A stretch of 64,000 nt of DNA from Chitinophagaceae bacterium. Its GTDB lineage: Bacteria; Bacteroidota; Bacteroidia; Chitinophagales; Chitinophagaceae. The position numbers and the translations under genes were made by a program. The stretch is from contig JAGXRG010000057.1 of the NCBI GenBank assembly GCA_018335935.1, positions 218,449-282,448 of the forward strand. The letters are read 5' to 3'. Numbering within the stretch: position 1 is the first letter of the stretch; each line of letters opens with the position of its first letter. Shown here one piece after another: positions 8,061 through 16,125 of the stretch. The notes below the pieces were generated by a model, which was not told the origin of the DNA, searched no databases, and saw nothing but the letters and a program-made list of their open reading frames with translations.

Positions 8061-9293
8061 ATGAGTAAAACTACAAGTTATCCAAAAGATAAAATCAATA
8101 TACTTTTTTTAGAAAACATTAGCGATAAAGCCGTTGAATATTTTAAACAACAAGGCTATGCAAATGTTAGAAAACTAAATGGGGCCTTAAGTGAAGATGA
8201 ATTAATAAAAGAGCTTAAAAATGTTCATCTATTAGGCATTCGTTCTAAAACTCAAATCACAAAAAAAGTTTTATTAGCAGCACCAAAGCTTCAGGCCATT
8301 GGTTGTTTTTGTATTGGTGTTAATCAAGTAGATCTTGAAACAGCCACTCAATTAGGCGTTGCAGTCTTTAATGCACCATATAGTAATACCAGAAGTGTAG
8401 CAGAATTAATTATTGGTTTATCTATTATGCTCATTAGAAGAATTCCAGATAAAAATAAAGCAGCACACGAGGGTATTTGGTTAAAAGAAGCTAATGGTAG
8501 TTTTGAATTAAGAGGCAAAACCTTAGGCATTATTGGATATGGCAATATTGGATATCAGGTTTCGGTACTTGCAGAAAACATGGGCATGAAAGTAATTTTT
8601 TATGATGTTTTAAAAAGACTACCCTTAGGCAATGCTGCTGCTGCCAATAGTTTAAAAGAAGTATTACAGCTATCAGACATTGTTACTCTTCATTTACCAG
8701 AAAATGAAAGCACAAAAAATTTAATCAATAAACAAACTTTAAAATATTTCAAAAAAGGTAGTTTATTAATTAACTATGCAAGAGGAACTGTGGTTAATTT
8801 AGATGATTTAGCAGAAGCATTACAATCAAATAAAATTGCAGGAGCAGCTGTTGATGTTTTTCCTGAAGAACCAGAAAAAAGCGGTGATGCTTTTTCAACT
8901 CCTATTCAAAATCTTTCAAATGTTATTTTAACTCCACATATTGGAGGAAGCACAGAAGAAGCACAGGTAAATATTGGAGAAGATGTAAGTAATAAACTGT
9001 TTAACTATTTAGAGAAGGGAATTTCATTTGGGTCACACTCTTTACCAGAATTAAATTTACCTCCTATTGATGGGGCACATAGAATATTGCATATTCATAA
9101 AAATGTTCCTGGAATACTCAGTAAAATCAATAGTTCTTTATCAAAAAACCAAATTAATATTTTAGGTCAGTATTTAAAAACCAATGACCAAATTGGCTAT
9201 GTAGTAGTTGATGTAGATAAAAAGATTTCAACACAAGCTTTAGCTGTACTTAAGCATATTAGAAATACTATTAAAGTAAGAATATTGTATTAA
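8061..9293 (+). CDS. serA: D-3-phosphoglycerate dehydrogenase
   Basis: A 410-residue enzyme, the length of E. coli SerA. It oxidises 3-phosphoglycerate to 3-phosphohydroxypyruvate, the first step of serine synthesis. The substrate-binding domain lies at about residues 1-110 and 300-320, the NAD-binding domain between them with GIIGYGNIG near residue 155, the catalytic Arg in INYARGTVV and the catalytic His in LTPHIGGSTEEAQ. Residues about 335-410 form a C-terminal ACT domain (NVPGILSKINSSL), the site of serine feedback in the E. coli enzyme. A TATTTTCG close to the -7 consensus lies just before the ATG. serB and serC are not in the window. Confidence 0.92.
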   Translation: MSKTTSYPKDKINILFLENISDKAVEYFKQQGYANVRKLNGALSEDELIKELKNVHLLGIRSKTQITKKVLLAAPKLQAIGCFCIGVNQVDLETATQLGVAVFNAPYSNTRSVAELIIGLSIMLIRRIPDKNKAAHEGIWLKEANGSFELRGKTLGIIGYGNIGYQVSVLAENMGMKVIFYDVLKRLPLGNAAAANSLKEVLQLSDIVTLHLPENESTKNLINKQTLKYFKKGSLLINYARGTVVNLDDLAEALQSNKIAGAAVDVFPEEPEKSGDAFSTPIQNLSNVILTPHIGGSTEEAQVNIGEDVSNKLFNYLEKGISFGSHSLPELNLPPIDGAHRILHIHKNVPGILSKINSSLSKNQINILGQYLKTNDQIGYVVVDVDKKISTQALAVLKHIRNTIKVRILY

Positions 9294-9300
9294 AATAAAA

Positions 9301-9603
9301 TTAGGTATTAACGATCTCTTCAATAGTAGCACCAATGCCTCTATCTGTAATAGCAGTGCACATATTTTTGAGGGTTTCAAAATCACCATTTTTTACAGCA
9401 TATTTTCCTTGAAAATGTATGAACATAGCACATTGTTCTGCTTGTTCAAATGTATGCTGACAAACTTCCACCAATGTTTCAATTACCCAATCAAACGTAT
9501 TGACTTCATCATTCCAAACAATTAATGAAAAAGAAAAGCCTTGTGTAGTTAAAGCTTCAGTAATGTTTAATTCTTTAATATTAAAATCACTTTGAACCAT
9601 CAT
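9301..9603 (-). CDS. clpS: ATP-dependent Clp protease adaptor ClpS
   Basis: A 100-residue protein resembling ClpS, which delivers N-degron proteins to ClpAP. The ClpS core is visible: VWNDEVNTFDWVIETLVEVC, the EQAEQCAMFIHFQGKYAVK block with the conserved His, and a closing IGATIEEI. The first 25 residues are a flexible tail typical of the family. The Asn-Asp pair that opens the binding pocket is present. It is convergent with serA and alone on its strand; clpA is not in the window. Start at 9603 or the adjacent Met codon at 9600. Confidence 0.85.
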   Translation of the reverse strand: MMVQSDFNIKELNITEALTTQGFSFSLIVWNDEVNTFDWVIETLVEVCQHTFEQAEQCAMFIHFQGKYAVKNGDFETLKNMCTAITDRGIGATIEEIVNT

Positions 9604-9773
9604 AATAACAAATGTAGAAATTAGTTTTTAAATAACGATGTGTAATATGATAGATTGTACACATGCTAACAATTTTATTATTGTGTTTCAATAAAAATAT
9701 TTTATTGTGTAGCTATTTTTTATCAGTGAAAACTTAGTGAAAAGTAATTACTTTAGGGCTCTCGTTTATTATA

Positions 9774-11033
9774 ATGATTTTATTAAGGCATATTCCATTT
9801 TTAAAACAAGTACTACTTTTTAGCGTAACTGCTTTTGGTGGTCCACAGGGTCATTATGGAATGATGCTGAAAACTTTTGTTAATAAAAGAAGAGATGTTT
9901 CTGAAACAGAGTTACTAGAGTTTAATGCTTTTTGTAACATGTTACCTGGTGCATCTTCTACTCAAACCATTACTTTAATAGGATACAAAAGAGGAGGATT
10001 ATCATTAGCATTTTTAACCTTATTTATTTGGATATTACCAGCTAGTATGTTAATGGGAGGATTATCTTTTTTAATGGATTATCTTCAAAATAAATCCCTG
10101 CCACTTCATATATTTCTTTTTGTGCAACCCATGGCAGTTGGTTTTATTATGTTTTCGGCTTGGAGGCTTTTAGGTATTAGTATTAAAAATACAATTACAA
10201 AAGTAATATTGGTGGTTGTTGCAGTAGCTACATTTATTGCTTTTAAAACACCATGGGTTTTTCCTGCTGTAATTATTCTTGCAGGTATTGCCACAAATTT
10301 TAGCAAGGTTCGTATTCCTGCAATGACGATTCCAAGTAAAAAAATAAAATGGGGTAATTTATTTATATTTTTTCTCATTTTCATTGTTGCAGGATATACT
10401 AGTGAAATGGCAACAAGACATAATTGGAAAAATCAAAAACTATATAACCTCTTCGAAAATAATTATCGTTTTAGTAGTCTGGTTTTTGGTGGAGGAGATG
10501 TTTTAATGCCAATGATGTACGAACAATATGTTGTTAGGCCATTAAGTAAAAAAGTAGTTGAAAAAAAACGCGATGTATTAAAGATGAACAAAAGCGATTT
10601 TTTAACAGGCTATGGAATAGTTAGAGCCATTCCGGGTCCTGTGTTTTCTATTGGTTCATATACAGGTGGAATGTTGTTGAGAAAAGAAGGAAATAGTTTT
10701 ATTCAATTAATGGGATGTGTTTTAGGCACCATTGCCATTTTTCTACCTAGTGCATTATTGGTCTTATTCTTTTTTCCTGTATGGAATAATTTAAAACGCT
10801 ATGCCGTTATTTATAGATCTTTAGAAGGTATTAATGCTGCTGTTGTTGGCATTATGTTTGGCTCAATATTTTATTTATTGAAAGATTTTTTTTATGAATC
10901 TATTCTAGAAAATAGATTTCATGGCTGGCTTTCTCTTATCATTAGTTTTATTACTTTCATTTTATTGCATAAAACTAAAATTCCAGCTCCTATTATTGTG
11001 GTAAGCTGTTTAATTATAGGCTTGTTTTACTAA
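9774..11033 (+). CDS. chrA: Chromate transporter, ChrA type
   Basis: A 419-residue membrane protein with about ten hydrophobic segments in two homologous halves, the long two-domain form of the CHR family. The first half carries the signature [11 protein letters not shown] near residue 22 and [16 protein letters not shown]; the second repeats it as [16 protein letters not shown] and [19 protein letters not shown]. ChrA proteins export chromate using the proton gradient in characterised cases; substrate specificity here is unproven. It is a single gene, with 170 bases upstream shared with divergent clpS and no regulator nearby. Confidence 0.87.
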   Translation: MILLRHIPFLKQVLLFSVTAFGGPQGHYGMMLKTFVNKRRDVSETELLEFNAFCNMLPGASSTQTITLIGYKRGGLSLAFLTLFIWILPASMLMGGLSFLMDYLQNKSLPLHIFLFVQPMAVGFIMFSAWRLLGISIKNTITKVILVVVAVATFIAFKTPWVFPAVIILAGIATNFSKVRIPAMTIPSKKIKWGNLFIFFLIFIVAGYTSEMATRHNWKNQKLYNLFENNYRFSSLVFGGGDVLMPMMYEQYVVRPLSKKVVEKKRDVLKMNKSDFLTGYGIVRAIPGPVFSIGSYTGGMLLRKEGNSFIQLMGCVLGTIAIFLPSALLVLFFFPVWNNLKRYAVIYRSLEGINAAVVGIMFGSIFYLLKDFFYESILENRFHGWLSLIISFITFILLHKTKIPAPIIVVSCLIIGLFY

Positions 11034-11120
11034 TTCAGCGGCTCGTTTAAAAAATTACCATCTTTTTAAGAACAGTTTAGTGCTACTTGTTTTACTTTGC
11101 CACATTAAAATAATTTAAGT

Positions 11121-11813
11121 ATGAAGAAAATTTGTCTAACTGCACTGACTATTTTAAGTATAACACTTGTTTTTTCTCAGCCCAAAAAATCTTCTAAAAC
11201 AAAAAATATTTTTAAAGATTTGAGAGATAGTACCAGTTATGCTTTAGGAGTAAACATTGGACAAAATTTAAAAGCTCAAAACTTAGATGGCATTGATCCA
11301 TTAGTTTTATATAAAGGGTTAAGCGATGTGCTATTAAAGAAAACATTACAACTCAATGAAGCAGATGCTAGTCGCTGTGTTAATACCTATGTACAAAAAA
11401 TAAATAGTTTTAAAGCGTCAGCAGTAAAACAAGCTGGACAAAAATTTTTGGCTGAAAATGCAAAAAAACCAGGAGTAATTAGTATGCCTGGTGGTTGGCA
11501 ATATCAAATATTAAAGCAAGGTGAAAGTGCAGAACACCCAAGCCCTAATGATAGAGTTAAATGTCATTATCACGGTATGTTAATAGATGGAACAGTGTTT
11601 GATAGTTCTGTTGAAAGAGGAGAGCCAATGACTTTTGGCTTAAACCAAGTAATTCGTGGGTGGACTGTTTCTGTGCCTATGATGACTGTTGGTAGCAAGT
11701 GGAGAATATTTTTACCAAGCGATTTAGCTTATGGCGATAATGCTGCTGGTGAAAAAATTCCAGGCGGATCTGCATTAATCTTTGAAATAGAATTATTAGC
11801 AATAGAAAAATAA
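11121..11813 (+). CDS. FKBP-type peptidyl-prolyl cis-trans isomerase, exported
   Basis: A 230-residue protein with a signal peptide (about 1-19, ending VFSQ). Residues 30-115 form the helical dimerisation domain seen in Mip/FkpA isomerases (DLRDSTSYALGVNIGQNLK). Residues about 125-228 are the FKBP catalytic domain, with VKCHYHGMLIDGTVFDSS, FGLNQVIRGWTVSVPMM, GSKWRIFLPSDLAYG and a terminal SALIFEIELL. Periplasmic FKBPs help fold exported proteins. A TTACTTTG close to the -7 consensus lies at about 11092-11099. It is followed by a spacer with a short word repeat and the transketolase gene. Confidence 0.9.
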   Translation: MKKICLTALTILSITLVFSQPKKSSKTKNIFKDLRDSTSYALGVNIGQNLKAQNLDGIDPLVLYKGLSDVLLKKTLQLNEADASRCVNTYVQKINSFKASAVKQAGQKFLAENAKKPGVISMPGGWQYQILKQGESAEHPSPNDRVKCHYHGMLIDGTVFDSSVERGEPMTFGLNQVIRGWTVSVPMMTVGSKWRIFLPSDLAYGDNAAGEKIPGGSALIFEIELLAIEK

Positions 11814-11845
11814 AATTTAAAATCTGTTTATTATTTAAGGCGACT

Positions 11846-11874
11846 TTAAACCTTAAACTTTAAACCTTAAACAT
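11846..11874 (+). repeat. Short direct word repeat in spacer
   Basis: The words TTTAAACCTTAAAC and TTTAAACCTTAAAC occur twice, head to tail, just before the transketolase start. Similar low-complexity word repeats lie after polA and inside the nadR-type kinase gene. Confidence 0.6.
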
Positions 11875-11880
11875 TATTCA

Positions 11881-12846
11881 ATGAAGTGTACAGATATTGT
11901 AATGCAGAATGAAAAAGAAACCAGAGCTGGTTTTGGCGATGGTGTTTTTGAAGCAGCAAAAAAGAACCCAAACATTTTTGTTTTAACTGCAGACCTTGCA
12001 GGCTCAATGAAAATTGGCGATTTTATTAAAAATTATCCTGAAAGATTTATTCAATGTGGTATTGCAGAAGCCAATATGATTGGCATTGCAGCAGGTTTAA
12101 CCATTGGTGGTAAAATTCCATACACTACAACCTTTGCTAATTTTAGTACAGGTAGAGTGTATGATCAAATTCGTCAAAGCGTTGCTTATAGCGATAAAAA
12201 TGTAAAAATTTGTGCATCGCATGCTGGGTTAACCTTAGGAGAAGATGGAGCTACTCATCAAATTTTGGAAGACATTGGAATGATGAAAATGTTGCCAGGC
12301 ATGACAGTCATTGTTCCTGCAGATTATAATCAAACCAAAATAGCAACACAAGCTATTGCAGATTATCATGGCCCCGTTTATTTACGTTTTGGTCGACCAA
12401 AATGGCCAAATTTCACTAAAGAAGATGGCAGCGATTTTGTAATTGGTAAAGCTCAACAATTAAGTGAAGGAACAGATGTGAGCATTTTTGCATGTGGACA
12501 TATGGTTTGGAAAGCAGTTGAAGCAGGAAAAATTTTAGAAGAAAAAGGCATAAGTGTAGAAGTAATTAACATACACACCATAAAACCTTTGGATGTAGAA
12601 GCAGTTTTAAAAAGCATTACAAAAACAAAATGTGCTGTAACTGTTGAAGAGCATAATATTATTGGAGGATTAGGAGATAGTATTGCTCAAGTTGCTGCAA
12701 AACATTTGCCTATACCTATTGAATATATTGGTACCAAAGACACTTTTGGCGAAAGTGGAAAACCAAATGAGCTATTGGTAAAATATGGTTTAGATACTCC
12801 TTTTATTGTTGAAGCAGCAGAGAAAGTGATATCAAGGAAAAGCTAA
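11881..12846 (+). CDS. Transketolase C-terminal subunit family protein
   Basis: A 321-residue protein covering only the pyrimidine-binding and C-terminal domains of transketolase. Visible are ETRAGFGDGVFEAAKKNPNI, the catalytic-Glu block CGIAEANMIGIAAGL, ASHAGLTLGEDGATHQ, and the C-terminal domain with TVEEHNIIGGLGDSIAQ. Split transketolases work with a separate N-terminal subunit that binds the diphosphate of thiamine; that gene is not in the window. The start may be Met8 (11902) instead of Met1. A strong terminator follows the stop, so it is the last gene of its transcript. Assignment to transketolase rather than 1-deoxyxylulose-5-phosphate synthase rests on length and the missing N-terminal half. 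Confidence 0.87.
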   Translation: MKCTDIVMQNEKETRAGFGDGVFEAAKKNPNIFVLTADLAGSMKIGDFIKNYPERFIQCGIAEANMIGIAAGLTIGGKIPYTTTFANFSTGRVYDQIRQSVAYSDKNVKICASHAGLTLGEDGATHQILEDIGMMKMLPGMTVIVPADYNQTKIATQAIADYHGPVYLRFGRPKWPNFTKEDGSDFVIGKAQQLSEGTDVSIFACGHMVWKAVEAGKILEEKGISVEVINIHTIKPLDVEAVLKSITKTKCAVTVEEHNIIGGLGDSIAQVAAKHLPIPIEYIGTKDTFGESGKPNELLVKYGLDTPFIVEAAEKVISRKS

Positions 12847-12865
12847 AATATAAAAACGAACTTTT

Positions 12866-12900
12866 AAAGTGTAAGATTTTTCTTACACTTTTTTTATTTT
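12866..12900 (+). terminator. Rho-independent terminator after the transketolase gene
   Basis: A perfect 10-bp stem (AAAGTGTAAG paired with CTTACACTTT) with a six-base loop is followed by a T-rich run. It separates the transketolase gene from the B12 unit. Confidence 0.9.
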
Positions 12901-12922
12901 TTTCATAAACTCATCTTCCCTT

Positions 12923-12930
12923 TACATTTG
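12923..12930 (+). promoter_or_regulatory. Probable promoter -7 element of the cobalamin riboswitch transcript
   Basis: TACATTTG matches TAnnTTTG exactly and ends 13 bases before the first riboswitch stem, placing transcription start near 12936. Confidence 0.55.
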
Positions 12931-12943
12931 CAATAATTGGTTT

Positions 12944-13137
12944 TTTTACATCAAGTAAAAAATTAAAAGGGAATTTCGTTAAAATCGAAAACTATCCCCG
13001 TAGCTGTAAAGCAGCCTTGCAAAAGGCAACTTCAATTAAACCACTGTTAACACGGGAAGGTGAAGTGAATGCTGAGTCAGAAGACCTGCCAATTACAATC
13101 ATTCATGGCTTTCGGGTGAAAAGCAAGTAATGTAAAA
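12944..13137 (+). promoter_or_regulatory. Cobalamin (B12) riboswitch
   Basis: The AdoCbl riboswitch core is clear: AAAAGGGAA, then ACTATCCCCGTAGCTGTAA, CCACTG, CACGGGAAGG, and the B12 box GTCAGAAGACCTGCC at 13076-13090. An outer stem can form between TTTTACAT (12944-12951) and ATGTAAAA (13130-13137). It lies directly upstream of a BtuB-like receptor gene, the classic target; bound cobalamin would be expected to lower expression. Confidence 0.95.
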
Positions 13138-13218
13138 GGCTCTAGGGTCGTTTATATTTCTACTTTCGGTTTTCTCGAAAGCTCATTGTTTAACCTTAAA
13201 AAACAAACAACAATGAGC
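13138..13218 (+). promoter_or_regulatory. Putative riboswitch expression platform masking the btuB start
   Basis: GCTCATTGTT (13181-13190) is perfectly complementary to AACAATGAGC (13209-13218), a 10-bp helix that buries the btuB ATG at 13213. CTCGAAAGCT (13174-13183) can instead pair with GGCTTTCGGG (13107-13116) in the riboswitch 3' part, or its first bases with ACTTTCGG nearby. No poly-T follows, so control at translation initiation is inferred. Confidence 0.6.
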
Positions 13219-15180
13219 AAAAAAATTCTAACGCTTATTGCAATTAGTGCATCAACATTTGCACTTGCACAACAAGACACAACATCTGCAAAACTTTTAG
13301 ACGATGTTGTAGTTACCGCAACAAAATTTCCCATTAAAACATCTTCAACCGGAAAAGTAATTACTGTAATTACTCAACAACAGCTAGAGCAAAATGGAGG
13401 AAAAGACTTAGCCCAAATACTTACAGAACAAGCAGGCGTATTTATTAGTGGCTCAAACAGTAATTTAGGAAAAGATAAAAGTGTGTATTTAAGGGGTGCA
13501 AGAGCCGAACACACTTTAATTACAGTTGATGGTGTTCCTTTATACGACCCAAGCGGTATTGGAAATAATTTTGATATCAGAAACATCTCCATCAATTTAA
13601 TTGAAAGAGTAGAAATTTTAAAAGGAAGTCAATCTACTTTATATGGAAGTGATGCTATTGCTGGTGTAATTAATATCATCACCAAAAAATCTGGCAATCC
13701 TTCAAAACCCTTATCAGCAAATGCTTTGGCAAGTTATGGATCCAACAACACTTTAAATGCAAATGCTGGAATAAATATTCATCAGAAAAATATTAACTAT
13801 TATGCAGGTTATAGTGTTCAAAAAACTGATGGTATAAACGAAACCATTTCTAGCAATCCTAATGCAGATAAAGATGGTTACGAACAAACTTCTTTACAAA
13901 CAGGAATGACTATAAAAGCTTCAAAAAACATCAGCGTTAATCCTTATTTCAGATACACTAAAAACAAAGGCGATATTGATCAGGGTGCTTTTGTAGATGA
14001 GTTAGATTATACCTACGATCAAAAAAGTATACAAGCCGGTGTAAAAAATGAATTACAATTCGGCAAAACCAAACTCAATATTTTATATAATTATAATAGT
14101 ATTGATAGAACTTATTTAGACGACTCTACTAAAAGTCAGAATGGTTATGATAAATATTCTAAAGGTACATACAAAGGCATTGAGCATTTTATAGACGTGT
14201 TTGCCAATTTTACTTTAGATAAAAAAACCTCTTTAACTACAGGAGTTGATTATAGAATGAGTAATAGCACTCAAGATTTTTTCTCAATTGGTTTTTTCGG
14301 ACCATATAAATCAAGCTATAGTAACGATAGTCTAAAGCAAAATCAATTAGCTATTTATACAGCACTCAACTTCAATAATAACAAAGGCTTTAACTTGGAG
14401 CTAGGAGCACGTTTTAATCGTCATTCAGTTTATGGAAATAATTGGGTATTTAATTTTAATCCATCTTATCAAGTGAATGATGAGGTAAAAGTATTCGCCA
14501 ATGTTTCATCTGGTTATAAAACTCCATCATTATACCAATTGTTTAGTGAGTATGGTAATAAAAATTTAAGACCAGAAGTTTCTTTAAATACAGAAGTTGG
14601 GTTGCAACATTTGTTTGATCATCAAAACATCAAAACACAATTAGTATTGTTTGCAAGAAATGTAAACGATGTTCATTTCTTTTATTATAACCCAAGCACT
14701 TTTCAAGCACAATACATTAATCAAGACAAACAAAAAGATTATGGTGTAGAGTTTGAAGCCAGCTTTAATCTTTCAAAAAACACAACTTTAAGAACATACT
14801 ATACTGCTGTTGATGGAAACATTAACACTAAAAATGCAAATGGAAAAGATACTAGTTATAATAATTTATTACGCAGACCAAAAAATAGTTTAGGTATTAA
14901 TTTGGCTACCAAACTTTCTAAAAACTTAAGCTTGACCACCAACCTTAACTGGTTTGGACCAAGAAGTGATGCTTACTTTAACAGCTCTACTTTTAAAACG
15001 GAATATGTTACTTTAACCAGTTATGCTTTGTTAGATGTTTATCTAGAATATGCATTTACAAAACACAATGTAAAAGCATTTGTTAATGCCAGAAATATAG
15101 GCAATACTTCTTTCACAGAAATTAGTGGCTATAATACTTTGGGAAGAAATATTTACGGTGGATTTAGAATTAACTTTTAA
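13213..15180 (+). CDS. btuB: TonB-dependent cobalamin receptor, BtuB-like
   Basis: A 655-residue outer-membrane receptor starting at ATG 13213; an upstream extension falls in the leader. The signal peptide ends near LALAQQ (residue 19). A TonB-box-like LLDDVVVTATKFP follows, then the plug domain (about 35-150: VFISGSNSNL, VYLRGARAEHTLITVDGVPL, VEILKGSQSTLYGSDAIAGV) and a 22-strand barrel to the C-terminal FRINF with the usual terminal Phe. The gene imports a corrinoid judging by the B12 riboswitch immediately upstream; the length is close to E. coli BtuB (about 600). A palindromic terminator follows 18 bases after the stop. No btuCD or btuF transport genes are in the window. Confidence 0.93.
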   Translation: MSKKILTLIAISASTFALAQQDTTSAKLLDDVVVTATKFPIKTSSTGKVITVITQQQLEQNGGKDLAQILTEQAGVFISGSNSNLGKDKSVYLRGARAEHTLITVDGVPLYDPSGIGNNFDIRNISINLIERVEILKGSQSTLYGSDAIAGVINIITKKSGNPSKPLSANALASYGSNNTLNANAGINIHQKNINYYAGYSVQKTDGINETISSNPNADKDGYEQTSLQTGMTIKASKNISVNPYFRYTKNKGDIDQGAFVDELDYTYDQKSIQAGVKNELQFGKTKLNILYNYNSIDRTYLDDSTKSQNGYDKYSKGTYKGIEHFIDVFANFTLDKKTSLTTGVDYRMSNSTQDFFSIGFFGPYKSSYSNDSLKQNQLAIYTALNFNNNKGFNLELGARFNRHSVYGNNWVFNFNPSYQVNDEVKVFANVSSGYKTPSLYQLFSEYGNKNLRPEVSLNTEVGLQHLFDHQNIKTQLVLFARNVNDVHFFYYNPSTFQAQYINQDKQKDYGVEFEASFNLSKNTTLRTYYTAVDGNINTKNANGKDTSYNNLLRRPKNSLGINLATKLSKNLSLTTNLNWFGPRSDAYFNSSTFKTEYVTLTSYALLDVYLEYAFTKHNVKAFVNARNIGNTSFTEISGYNTLGRNIYGGFRINF

Positions 15181-15198
15181 ATATCTACTCTAAAAATG

Positions 15199-15232
15199 AA
15201 ATACCCTGAAAATATTTTCAGGGTATTTTTGT
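15199..15232 (+). terminator. Rho-independent terminator after btuB
   Basis: A fully self-complementary 30-base stretch centred on AAAATATTTT, with arms AAATACCCTGAAAA and its complement, is followed by TTTTT. It can end btuB transcription; the small Cys-rich gene begins 15 bases later and would need read-through or its own promoter. Confidence 0.88.
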
Positions 15233-15246
15233 GTAAAGAAGATTTA

Positions 15247-15414
15247 ATGGAAAAAGTTTGCCCAAATTGTAAAAAAACATTTGAATGCAAGGCTCAAGAT
15301 ATTGAAAATTGTGGCTGTCATGCCATTCAGATTGATGCTACAACACTTGAACTCATTCAAAATCAATTTAATGATTGTTTGTGTGTTGAATGTTTACAAA
15401 ATTTAACTAATTAA
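15247..15414 (+). CDS. Cysteine-rich CWC-like small protein
   Basis: A 55-residue protein from the ATG at 15247; the longer open frame begins inside the terminator hairpin and is unlikely. It has seven Cys: CPNCKKTFEC at the N-terminus, NCGCHAI in the middle and DCLCVECL near the end. This matches the Cys-rich CWC family, small probable zinc-binding proteins of unknown function. It lies between btuB and a convergent gene. In Bacteroidota such genes are often near corrinoid uptake genes, as I recall, which suggests but does not prove a cobalamin link. Confidence 0.75.
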   Translation: MEKVCPNCKKTFECKAQDIENCGCHAIQIDATTLELIQNQFNDCLCVECLQNLTN

Positions 15415-15417
15415 AAA

Positions 15418-16062
15418 TTAATTTTCGTAAGGAAAATTTCTGGAAACTTTTCTCATCATTCTTTCCATTACTTCAGTTGCGTTACCTATAAAGTTCTCAT
15501 TCATTGATTTATAAAAACGCCACAATAAATCGCCACTTTGACCATCATTTACTTGCATGGTTAAAGCACCACTAGCTGTTTTAGATCCTATTCCACCAAA
15601 CAAAACTGTTTTTACAATAGCACCAGCCTCAGAAGCAGTTTTTTCATAACTATAAGAACATTTAATTATTGCATCTACTTTTAAAATTTTAGCAAGTGAG
15701 TCAGAGAGAATTGCATCTACATTATTATAAACTCCTGCTTGTTTCAATAATGCATTTGTTCTTTCAACATCTTGAAAAGTTACAGAATAATTTTTTGCTT
15801 TTCTTAATAAGTAAGTATACATTCCAGTTTGAAGATTCGTTGCCATACTTTCTTCTTCTGATTTATTAGAAGATTCATCATAATTTTTTGGAGGACGCTT
15901 GTAAGTAATAGTAGTTTTAATTGGTAAAATAGCTACTGTTTTATGTTTAGCAATAGCCTCTTTCATATTAGGAGATTCAAAAACTTGTTTTGCAGTTTCT
16001 TGAGCATTTGCTTTTAGTAGCAATAAGGAAAACAATAGTCCAGATAGTTTTAATTTTTTCAT
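15418..16062 (-). CDS. Exported CsgG/GNA1162-like protein of unknown function
   Basis: A 214-residue protein with a signal peptide (about 1-20, ending KANAQ). The block HKTVAILPIKTTITY followed by MATNLQTGMYTYLLRKAK and a later ILKVDAIIKCSYSY resembles the CsgG/GNA1162 fold of outer-membrane or periplasmic proteins. There is no lipobox Cys, so it would be periplasmic or exported. A glycine-rich hydrophobic stretch (VKTVLFGGIGSKTASGALTM) occupies about residues 150-170. Its ATG lies inside the 3' arm of a 33-bp perfect palindrome. It stands alone; the function is not assigned. Confidence 0.6.
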   Translation of the reverse strand: MKKLKLSGLLFSLLLLKANAQETAKQVFESPNMKEAIAKHKTVAILPIKTTITYKRPPKNYDESSNKSEEESMATNLQTGMYTYLLRKAKNYSVTFQDVERTNALLKQAGVYNNVDAILSDSLAKILKVDAIIKCSYSYEKTASEAGAIVKTVLFGGIGSKTASGALTMQVNDGQSGDLLWRFYKSMNENFIGNATEVMERMMRKVSRNFPYEN

Positions 16063-16093
16063 ATTTTATTTTGTTTTGAACAAAATAAAATAT
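16061..16093. repeat. 33-bp perfect palindrome over a start codon
   Basis: ATATTTTATTTTGTT (16061-16075) and its exact complement AACAAAATAAAATAT (16079-16093) are separated by three bases. On the minus strand the first two bases of the ATG of the CsgG-like gene lie in the 3' arm, so the mRNA could fold over its own start; as DNA it could be an operator. Confidence 0.75.
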
Positions 16094-16125
16094 TAAATCA
16101 ATTGAAAAATCAAAAACTAATTTTT

